Source: Acridotheres tristis (taxonomy: Eukaryota > Chordata > Aves > Passeriformes > Sturnidae). From it: 64,000 bases of DNA. Below the pieces are notes generated by a model. It saw only the letters and a program-made list of their open reading frames with translations, searched no databases and was not told the DNA's origin. Position numbers and translations under genes: made by a program. Of the stretch, positions 21,232 to 29,800 are shown in pieces. Location: contig CM072888.1 in assembly GCA_037013685.1 (NCBI GenBank), forward strand, positions 15,442,216 through 15,506,215. Direction: 5' to 3'. Each line of letters begins with the position of its first letter. Position 1 is the stretch's first letter.

Positions 21232-22327
21232 CTGCCCAGAAGGAAGCATGTGCTAGGCTGACTGTGCTAAGAGAGACAAGGGACAGGGGTCTTGCTGCCA
21301 GACCTGTTTCCCCAAAAAGCTATGGAGAGGAGGGGCATGTTTTGGGAAGCGTGGCAGGGCCAGCATGCAGAGCAGTGCCACCACTCCCCAGAGTTCTGCA
21401 GACTGCCTTCAGCTTCATCCTCACCTTCCCCACCATGCTGGTCCTTGGCTTCAGCAGCACCAACCCCACTGTGCCATTATCCCAGCTGGGGAGCCCCTAA
21501 TGCCTGAGAGGGGGAACAAAGGAGATCCTGAGTCAGGTATTTCCCTTCTCTGCCTCCCCTCCCCACACCTGCCATCCCACGTGGCTCCACACCTCAAAGT
21601 GTCCCTTGTTCCAAGGCATCCATTGCAAAGGCAGAGCAGCAGGTATGGAGTGAGACATGGCTCAAAGCTAAAGGGAAATCCAGCCAAACATCTGCCACCA
21701 GCTGACAGCACCTCCCTGCAGGGAATGCTGAGTGTCCTGCTGAGGTGCCTGGTGCTCAGCTGAGTCTCTCAGCCTTGAACAAGGGCCAAGGCTTCACTGA
21801 GGAATGTAATAAATACTGCACTGATAACAGGAACACTTTCAGCACATCCAGTCTTAAACGAGTAACCTCCCAGCCTTGACATGCTATACACTGGGTTTAG
21901 CATTCCCATGTTTCCTCTGGGGATCCTGCAGATCAAACAGATAGATCACCAAATGGTCAGTCAGCATAGATGTATGGATACACTTAATGCAATCCTCACC
22001 CAAAAGAGGCTGAACTGATTAAAATTCCTCTGAGCTTTAGAGCTGCAAATTATCCAGAAGAGCATCTAATTAAGAGGGGATTTATTATGAAGCACTCTAA
22101 AAAAGAAGCTGCAGCTGACCTCACCCAGTAAGTCCCTGCTTGCCTGGACAGCACGCAGAAGGTTTCTTGAGAAATTGTTGCTCAAATTCTTTGCCAGGTA
22201 CACAAGAAGCATTTCAATCCACAAAACTGATCACATATTCTTTGTCCCTCTAATGTTTAAGGCTTTGTTTCCTTCTTTACTTGAAGTGTTTATTTGAACA
22301 ATGTTTTGGGGTCATTATTTTTCATGG

Positions 22328-22374
22328 AAAAAGAAAAGAGAAAAAAAAGAAAAGAAAAGAAAAGAAAAGAAAAG

Positions 22375-22405
<31 letters not shown>

Positions 22406-22413
22406 GAAAAGAA
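22328..22413 (+). repeat. (AAAAG)n microsatellite
   Basis: About 15 copies of the pentamer AAAAG with some interruptions near both ends. A polypurine tract, probably length-variable. Confidence 0.95.
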
Positions 22414-23253
22414 ACCATTGTTGGCAGCATGCTAAATAGCTCTGCACTGAAATGTGATGGTAGCAGGCAGGACAAAATACCATGAAAATTATACTAAATG
22501 ATCACATGAATCATTCACTGCTTTTCATCATTGCTGCCCTCTTTCTTTCTTCTGGGCAGAGAATTCTAGAAGAATGTTCAAAATATACCAAAAACAATCT
22601 TGGGTTTAATGATATGCTCTCTGCTGATTTAGTAGCCTCAGGAGGTGTAGTTAGTAATTAATTAGCTCAGCAGACTAATGTGCTTTGTAGCAATATCCCT
22701 CATTAAGCCACGCTCTGCTGGGTCCAGGCCCATCAGGAGTCGAGGCCAGTGCTGTGCTGAGACCCACTTGGGATCGAGGTGAGCTGGTATCTGCCTGCCT
22801 CCCCCTGCCACACCACTCTCAAACCCTGGCAAAAGCCTCCCTCTGAACTCCTTTGGGTGGCTTTCTAAAGCAGGAAATAGTCAGATCAAATAACTGGAGA
22901 AGGACAAATAAATTCTGGAGCTATGCAACATTAGGGGTCATTTTTTGGTGTTTTAGAAACCTTTGTGATATTAAAAACTGTGAAGATACAAAGATTTTTC
23001 AGGCCCTTTGCAGCCCCAGCTCCAGAGGACCATCCCAGCCTGGCTCACCCCAGTAAGGCAGAGAGCCTCTAGGCCTTGTTTTACTTGGCAGTGAGGATTT
23101 TTGATAGCACAGCATCAACCTGATAAGCTGCTCCTGCCCATGCAACGACACACAGAACACGACAGGCAGGGCCATTCACAGGTGTGAATGGATTCCCCGT
23201 GCTCCTCCCTGCACAGTGAGAACACAAAACAGGCTTTGTCTGAGGAGCAGTAC

Positions 23254-23533
23254 CTAACTCCAGCAGCAGTGCTGAACCCCGCACTCCTGCAAGTCCATGA
23301 TATTTTCTGCTGGAATAGGAAGCTCCACAAGATTGAGATCTTTGCCCTTTGGTTGTCTGACACTCAGTTGTGCTGGCAGAGTAGCCCTTCCTCCCAGCAA
23401 CACAGAAGCCTCTTTGTGGCACAGAGACGGCTGTCCCCATCAGCAGTGGGAATCTGCCAGTGAGGTATTCCCAGGCTGGTGTCCAGGGCAGCATTTCACA
23501 CCTCGGTGCAGATGATGGATGAGCCCTCTCTCC
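23254..23533 (-). CDS. Tentative minus-strand exon, 280 nt
   Basis: Acceptor CATCCTCTCAGCCTCACCAG and donor TTAG|GTACTG; open for 93 codons in phase 0 to 1, starting GERAHPSSAPRCEMLPWTPA. It lies inside the longest minus-strand open frame between the two named genes. It joins 23616-23752 (phase 0) upstream and 21175-21231 or 21008-21052 (phase 1) downstream. Composition is Ser/Gly-rich and does not strongly support coding by itself. Confidence 0.2.
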
Positions 23534-23615
23534 CTGGTGAGGCTGAGAGGATGTGTGATCATTTGTGGGGTGCACTGAAGCACTACCCAGAGCCCATGCC
23601 AGTGTGTTCAGTGAC

Positions 23616-23752
23616 CTGGTGCAGCATTTCAGCATTCAGGTTCAGAAAGGCAGGCTCAGTCCCAGGGGAATCACACTCTTGCCCTGCTTCCTGCAAGTGG
23701 ATTTGAGTCTCTAGTCCAGCCCTCTCTCCCAGCAGTGAGATTTGAGCAGGAG
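23616..23752 (-). CDS. Tentative minus-strand exon, 137 nt
   Basis: Acceptor GTCTGCCTCACACAG, donor CACCAG|GTCACT; phase 1 to 0, 45 codons. It contains GLETQIHLQEAGQECD and EPAFLNLNAEMLHQ. No family is recognised. Confidence 0.22.
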
Positions 23753-24090
23753 CTGTGTGAGGCAGACCACACAGTGAGATCATTTGACGTCAGTGCACAA
23801 GACAGGAACAAGAGCTGTGGACAGGGCCCCTGGACCACAGCTCGGTGCCAGGTGCCCCTTCTACCTGTGCAGAACAGGCATTGCTGCACAGCTGAGGCCA
23901 AACTCAGCGAGCAGACGGACAGGCATGACAACAGAAAGTCCAGCAAAGGCAAGATATGCAGACAAGAGGGATGCTGTCACCTTCCTCTCAAAACACTGCC
24001 TTGAGTTCTCATTTTCAGCACATCTACGTTCACCATTGGATACAGCAGACAAAATCAAGTTGCTTCTAGATCTCTGAACTACACTCAAGC

Positions 24091-24130
24091 TCTTTTTTCT
24101 TTTTTTTTCTTTTCTTTTTTTTTCCTTCCA
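24091..24130 (+). repeat. T/C-rich low-complexity tract
   Basis: CTTTTTTC and T(8-9)C units. Complementary in style to the AAAAG tract 1.7 kb upstream. Confidence 0.85.
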
Positions 24131-24623
24131 GACTTGCACATCCTCAGCTTTTAAAAATATGAACCCAGGAATGTTTATTGAGAAAATCTCCTTTTAACTC
24201 TGTTGCTGTTTTGGTTGCAGCTCCCCAGGGTTTTTTTTTCTCTAGGCAATTCTGGCTCACTTTATGTTTTCCAATACTATTTTTTTACCAAGGGAAGTAG
24301 GATTCAGATTTGCAAAATCTTTTCTTTGCATTTCTGGGTACTAGCAAGGCCTTAATCTGAAAGTCCAGACCTTTCTCTGTGACATGTAGTCCTGACATTA
24401 GGATCATGTAGCCAGGTACCTTTATTCAAGAGAGTATATGTTTTCACAGCATCATGTCCCAAAATATGCTGCTTCCCACAGCCACTGCAGTGATCCTGGG
24501 ACAAATGCTGATGCTGTCACGGAGTTGCCACTGCCCAAGCAGTGATTTCTGGGATCAGGGGAACAGTGATGGGCTCCACACATGAGAAATTACACTGTGC
24601 AATGACATTCTCAAAGGAGATAC

Positions 24624-24754
24624 TTGGGGCTTCCTCTGCTCCTCCATCAGGACCAGCAGCTCCATGAGCATTAGGAACTGCTCTGGAGCCATCTGGGCTG
24701 AGTACCACATACTATTCCCCTTGCAGTTTTGCTGCTGCACTTGCCAAGCTTTCT
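24624..24754 (-). CDS. Tentative minus-strand exon, 131 nt
   Basis: Acceptor CGTGTCCCTCTCCATGCAG, donor CCCCAA|GTATCT; phase 1 to 0, 43 codons. It reads KAWQVQQQNCKGNSMWYSAQ then MAPEQFLMLMELLVLMEEQ, a helix-like, Met/Leu/Glu-rich stretch. A second frame in the same block is also open, so the frame is uncertain. Confidence 0.25.
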
Positions 24755-24987
24755 CTGCATGGAGAGGGACACGAGGACTTCTCCTTCACAGAAGTTACCC
24801 GACAGTGTCACCCCAAGCATCAGCACTCCCTACACCCAGAGGTGGCCACAGCAGAGCATTTTTTGTCATCTTTGTTCACCTGCTTTCCCTGCTGCATTGG
24901 CTACTCTGTAAGCAAACTGCTGGGAACTAGAGATAAATGTGGAGTATGACACTTACAGTATTGTGTTCAAAGACTCACAGAGGGAAC

Positions 24988-25159
24988 CTTCACAAATGTG
25001 TTCATCAGTGACTCGAATTAGCTGGAAATGTGGCAAAGCAATTCGTTTGTGTTTGCCTCCTGCCAGGGTGGCAGGAATTGTCTGTGGAAGGCAACTGGGA
25101 GGCTTCAGCGCCACTTGCATCTGCATGAGCATACAAGACTGACATCTATCCTGTGCCAT
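24988..25159 (-). CDS. Tentative first coding exon of the minus-strand unit
   Basis: After a good acceptor (CCTGTTTTTGCAG) whose exon would start at 25170, an in-frame TAA is followed by ATG at 25159 in a good context (AGCATGG). The frame runs 57 codons and one base to a weak donor GAAG|GTTCCC, in the phase needed by 24624-24754. It contains LPQTIPATLAGGKHKRI and PHFQLIRVTDEHICE. A far stronger donor, GTAAGTG, sits 31 nt on (after 24957) but gives a phase that hits a stop in the next block. This conflict is a reason for doubt. Confidence 0.25.
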
Positions 25160-26290
25160 GCTTTAACAGCCTGCAAAAACAGGTCAGGGTGAATGGTTAC
25201 ATCCTGCCTTTTCAGAGACGTGCTCCCTGGGTCTCCATACTTCCTTGCTGCCTGGTAGCATTCCCATTTCATTCACCTTGAACCCTGACATTCCTGCCCT
25301 AAACACTCAGGGCATCCTATCCCTGGTGTTCAGAGCTGAGCTTGGGCTGTACAGGTTCCTCCTGCCTGGTGTGCAAGGGAGGGGGCTTCTTCCTGCTCTC
25401 AGGCACCAAGACATGGAAAAATCATTAAAGGAATCATTAAAAATCATTAAGTCTTCTCTCCTGCCTGCCCCCAACATCAGATTGCAGAGTCCAAACAGGA
25501 AGATGAGTATTAGATCAGTATTAGGTACACTTCAAATAAGCCTGACCTTGGGTACCTGGTGGATGTCAGGTCAGGAAAGCATAGTGCAAGTTAAATCACC
25601 TTCTTCTGCTGTCCTGGTGCAGCACTGGAAGGACATGGCATGGAAATCATGGAAAATCTGGTCCCAGCCAGGGCGGAGGGCAGCTGGCACTCCTGGACCA
25701 CTCCCTCCGTCCCTCCAGTCCTCTCAGGAGCATTCAACACCAAACAAAATGCAACACAGGCAAACGTTTTATCTGGAACCAGTGTCTGGTTCCCACCTAA
25801 TGGCTTAAACCCCTCTGCATGCTGCTCGTGTTGGATGTTCCTGCTCCGCAGCAGGTGAAGCACCTGGCTAGTGACAGCGAGCTCCTCCGGGCCACCCAGC
25901 TGCCACCGGTGAACTCGCCACTGACAAAGTCTCCGCTGGCATCCCCGGTGCCCCGGGATCCTTTCCCGCACGGGGCACGGACACAGGAGAGTGGCGGCCC
26001 CACGAAGCCACAGCTGAGCGCTAAAACAAGGCCGCTCCACCCTCGGTGGGACTGAGCAAACAAGAAGTGTGGCAGCTCTTGGTTCGGGGGAGCGCTGCCG
26101 ATAGCTTGATGCCTGTCTGCGCGCTTGTTTTCAGCGCGCACCTTGTCCCTCCCGGGAAGGAAACTTCACCCACCACCTCTCCAACACCTGCTCTTCCTCT
26201 CTAGCGCCAGCGGCATCTTTCACTTCCATGGCACGGGCTTCCAGAATTAAACACGGGCCACTGAAACCTCTGTGTGCAGCGAGCCAGAGA

Positions 26291-26385
26291 GCCGGGGGAG
26301 CGGTGAGGGCCGGGGAGCGGTGAGGGCCGGGGCCGGGGAGCGGGGCCGGGGGAGCGGTGCGGGCCGGGGGAGCGGTGAGGGCCAG
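26291..26385 (+). repeat. GC-rich minisatellite in the SCD5 promoter
   Basis: About five imperfect copies of a 17-19 bp unit, GCCGGGGGAGCGGTGAGG. Each has runs of G, so the plus strand could form G-quadruplexes. It lies about 320-410 bases before the SCD5 ATG. Confidence 0.9.
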
Positions 26386-26490
26386 ACACCGGGGCCGCGC
26401 TGCCGCGGGGGCGCGCCGGGGGACGGCCGCGGGCGGAGCCGGAGCCGCTGCCGGAGCCAGGACCGGGGCGGAGCGGGCGGCCCGGGGCCA

Positions 26491-26500
26491 CCATTGGCTG
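26491..26500 (-). promoter_or_regulatory. Inverted CCAAT box (NF-Y type)
   Basis: Plus strand CCATTGGCTG gives AGCCAATGG on the minus strand, a full NF-Y consensus. It lies within the SCD5 CpG island. If it works at the usual 60-100 bases, transcription would begin near 26.56-26.60 kb. Confidence 0.55.
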
Positions 26501-26577
26501 TCGCTATGCGGTGCCCGCGGCCGCCCCCCGCCCGTCCCCGCCGCGGTGCGGGGCGCAGCCGGCGGCTCGGCGGCTCC

Positions 26578-26646
26578 ATGGAGGCGGCGGCGGCAGCGGC
26601 GGCGGCAGCAACAGATGCGGCGGCGGCGCGTCCCGGCCGCCCGTAG
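26578..26646 (+). CDS. Upstream ORF in the SCD5 leader, 22 codons
   Basis: ATG in a fair context (TCCATGG) opens 22 codons: Met-Glu, nine Ala, Thr-Asp, four Ala, then RPGRP and TAG. It ends 56 bases before the SCD5 ATG. An earlier ATG at 26506 is in the same frame and would lengthen it to 46 codons. It matters only if transcription starts upstream of it. Functional translation is unproven; the polyalanine is GCG/GCA repeat. Confidence 0.35.
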   Translation: MEAAAAAAAAATDAAAARPGRP

Positions 26647-26702
26647 CCGCTGCGGGGCCGCGCTGCGCGGGGGCCGCCCCTCCCCAGCGCCCGGCCGGAG
26701 CC

Positions 26703-26889
26703 ATGGCCGCGGCCCGGAGGGCGGCCGGCGGCGAGGCGGGCTCGGAGGGCTCGGCGGGCTCGGAGGGCTCGGCGGGCGGAGGGCAGGCCATCGTCTGGCG
26801 CAACGTGGTGCTCATGGGGCTGCTGCACCTGGGCGCTGTGTACGCGCTGAGCCTGGTGCCGCGGGCGCACATCCTCACCCTGCTCTGGG
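26703..26889 (+). CDS. SCD5: SCD5 exon 1, coding part
   Basis: Starts MAAARRAAGGEAG, followed by two copies of a GSEGSA unit encoded by an 18-bp DNA duplication (about 26738-26776), then IVWRNVVLMGLLHLGAVYAL, the first membrane span. It ends LTLLW plus one base; donor GTGAGT. The Ser/Gly-rich head is specific to this lineage; human SCD5 has a longer, unrelated head. Confidence 0.95.
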
Positions 26890-29800
26890 GTGAGTGCAGG
26901 GGATGCGCTACAGGTGGGGCGGGGGGCGGCCGGAGCGTCTCGGGTTCCCCGTGTCCATCCCCTGTTCCCTGGCGCGGTGGCTTTTGTTCCCGATTCCCCC
27001 CCCGGCAGCTCCCGGGATGCCGGCGCCGGGCCCTCGGTTGCTGTAGAAACAGGAGGCGCTCTCCCCGCGGTGACATTTATCAGGTTTTTTAGTTAAAAAA
27101 GCCCAGTCGAGCGTTGGTGTCTCGGTTTGAAGGTCTGAGGGAGGACGCGCTGGCCGTCCCTTTGCTGTTTCACCGTGTCACTTTCTGAACACCCACGGTG
27201 CTCTGCTCCGGTCTGGAGTAGAAAATCATCTCGTCGTTGGTTTCTTGAGGAAGGTGATACGGATTTTCATTAGGGAAGATGTGAAAGTCGAGTAAGAGCT
27301 GTAAGGTGCTGGCACAGAGAGGATAAGCCGGGCTGTGCTCTCTGAGGGGAGATGGCTTGCAGCGTCTGTCCTGCCAGCCGTGAAAAGCCAAGGATTCAGT
27401 TTGGGAAAGAGAATATGAAATACAGCGGCTTTTCTTCCATCCCACAGTGCTGAGGTCCTCTTTTCTCCACAGAAGAATGGTGCTGGGAGAAAATGCAACA
27501 TATAAGCACTGCAGTATTGTGCAAGGCTTGTCAGGGTTTGTGAGACCAAATAGATGGTGAATGTCAGCATCACTATTCAGCAGGCAGAACTGTATATTGA
27601 TTCATATAAATCTCAGTGGCCAAGAGGGTAAAAACTTGAGTGCTGCTTACAGCTGATGTAATTTCTTGGATAAATAACCTGCTTTGAGGTGAGTGGAGAA
27701 TATAACAGCCTGGGATTCTTTTATATAGAGGAAAGAAGAGTCTCTGCTGCAGGAACTCACAGACGTGGAATTTGGGTTGTTAGGCTGCCATCATTATGGT
27801 CGAGGTGACTCTTCAGAAGCCCCAGCTAAATGCTTTAGAAGTCAGGCTTATTTCTTCTGTTTGGAGAAGTCTTAAATCTCTTTTTCACAGGTTCAGCTTT
27901 TGATATTCAGTCTGTCTTAAACCCCCAGAAATCTCCACCGTGCTGCTTGCAGCTGGGAAATGAATCTTTCCATCAGTTCCCATCCTCAGTTTCTGGGTTC
28001 CTGGGGGGCACCTGCATTTGACTGGCAACCTGGTTTGCACAGTCCCTCACCTGGCTTGCACATGACCAGGAGAGGTTTGTGGGGTGGTTGTGTTTTGCAT
28101 AGTTTCCTTCTGTAAGCACTGCTCCTCTCGCCTCCCTATTCTTGGTTGTGTTCAGGCTGATTTCATAGTTTATCTTGGCCACAGCTTGGAGATCAGGGAG
28201 ACCAGGAGAGCCTGTGGGAGCTGTGTGGCTGGAATGCACAGCCTGTGGTCTGCTTTCAACCCTTTTAGGTCCTGTTGTGTGCAGGCAGGTGGGCTTTCTT
28301 TTTCTGTTTTGCCTTTCCAAGAAGACAATTTGAAATCATCTCTAATTTCACTGTGCTTAATTACAAAAATCCCTGAGGCTGGAGAAAAAGGACGGAATTA
28401 CCAATTCAGCCCTCCATCCTCCGAGATATTTTTTTCCTGGTGGAGATTAAACAGAGGCTAGATAATAAGCAGTTCTCAATGACTTTACAGCTTAATGCCT
28501 TCCTTCTGACAGTGAGAGCCTCTCATTTCTTGACACTGTTAATTTTAACAGCCACCTGAGAGCAGACCACAGAGTTTTTACAGGAGTTTGGTGGGTGGTT
28601 TTTACAGGGGCTCCGCAGCAGGGAGTGAGTGCTCTGGCTCCAGCTGTCCTGGACACTGCATGCTACTCTTGCATCTGGCTGCTGTCAGCTCTGCTCCCCT
28701 TAGAGGTGCTTAGCAATGTGAAAACACACATTCTCCTGCAAAATATGTCAGACAAATCGGCTTGCTGTCACGCTGGTGACCTGTTTCTGAGCGACTCAGG
28801 GTAGATAAAAAAGGGTGGCTGTTCCTTAAGTTGACAAATCCACCTCGCTTCAGTGTGGAAGGAGCCAACCAGTGAAGTTATGTTGGAAGGAATAAGTGTC
28901 AATCAGCGGTGTTCCTTGCCTTCCTCAGCTCTCCACATCTCCTTCCCTGTGCAGATCAGCTGTGAGACTGCCTTTCTGTGGGTGCTGGCTGCCAGCCAGC
29001 CTTGGGAGCAGGGCTGGCACGCTGGCAAACTGGGATGGTATCAGAGTAGTGTCAGGTAGTGCAGGGATGGGTGTGTGTATGATGAAGGGTGCAGATGGAG
29101 GAGCTGCAGCCTTCCATGCATCCCTCTTTTTCTTCCTCTTCCCAAGGAAGCTTCCCAGTGATCCTGTGCAAGCCCTTGCACTGCTCCACTCTGTGTTCTC
29201 CACCACTGCTTCCCCATGGATAAGCTGCAGGAACAAGTGTGCCGGGAGTGGGATGCCAGTGCTGGCTGTGACCTCCATGGTGTCTGGCAGGAAGCCGACA
29301 GCTTCCCGTGACTCACCACTGCCTGCTTAGCTTTTTACCTTCTCCTCCCCCAAGATATCCACCTCTTGTTGAGTTCTCCCCTGGGGGGGCCAGGTACAAA
29401 CCCTCCCTGTGTGCAGGGCTTGCTTTCCTCCTTCCCTCCCGACCCCCGGAGGCAGCTGATGCAGCACCGATTGCAAAGTGGAGCTGGAATGCCACTGTGC
29501 CACCTAGAAAACATCTGCTCAGGCCAAGCTGCCTGCTCGGCAGGCTCATTTCCATTGGTAATGTATTGACATTTGTCCAGCTGTACATAATAGACAATGG
29601 GGAAGCGCTGCCAAGGAAGGCTCAGCTGGTTGTTTACTCAGGATTATCTGTGCTCCTCTGTTCCCTCTGCCTCCCGCACCAGCACCTTGAGGCCCGTGCT
29701 GCAGCTTCCCACACCCCACGTGGAGCTGGGGCTGCGCAAGGGATCCCAAGCAGCACTCTGGGTGCTGCAGAGTTGGGGATGTGAATTGGTGCAGAACTGG

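Larger units (their letters stand above)
19824..26200. other. SEC31A-SCD5 spacer, remainder
   Basis: Outside the candidate minus-strand blocks this interval holds an (AAAAG)n tract, a T-rich tract at 24091-24130 and otherwise unique-looking sequence. No tRNA, known interspersed repeat or known gene was recognised. I know of no mammalian gene between SEC31A and SCD5. Confidence 0.6.
26150..27080 (+). promoter_or_regulatory. SCD5: CpG-island promoter of SCD5
   Basis: Very GC- and CpG-rich block surrounding SCD5 exon 1, with GC boxes and an inverted CCAAT box and no clear TATA box. The island reaches several hundred bases upstream of the coding start and could in principle fire in both directions. 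Start sites were not determined. Confidence 0.85.

Noticed and set aside
21424..21496. Minus-strand block with good donor GAAG|GTGAGG, open for 24 codons
   Set aside because: Phase 0 at both ends does not fit the phase-1 chain of the candidate gene; it could be an alternative exon but is not supported enough to list.
21033..21500. 155-codon plus-strand open frame between the genes
   Set aside because: No recognised domain and no splice partner; overlaps the minus-strand candidate blocks.
22560..22655. Exon-like plus-strand block after TTTCTTTCTTCTGGGCAG
   Set aside because: Open for about 32 codons but has no convincing donor, and no plus-strand partner exon was found.
23871..24036. Minus-strand block ending at donor CACAG|GTAGAA, open and hydrophobic
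   Set aside because: It lacks a good acceptor (purine-rich tract upstream) and has the wrong phase for its neighbours.
25797..26141. Minus-strand frame beside the SCD5 CpG island as a first exon of the candidate gene
   Set aside because: No ATG start in the frame and no phase link to the block at 25.1 kb; a bidirectional promoter stays possible but unsupported.
26247..27092. Several 120-207-codon frames on both strands around SCD5 exon 1
   Set aside because: They are shadows of GC-rich promoter sequence; only the frame from ATG 26703 joins the other SCD5 exons.
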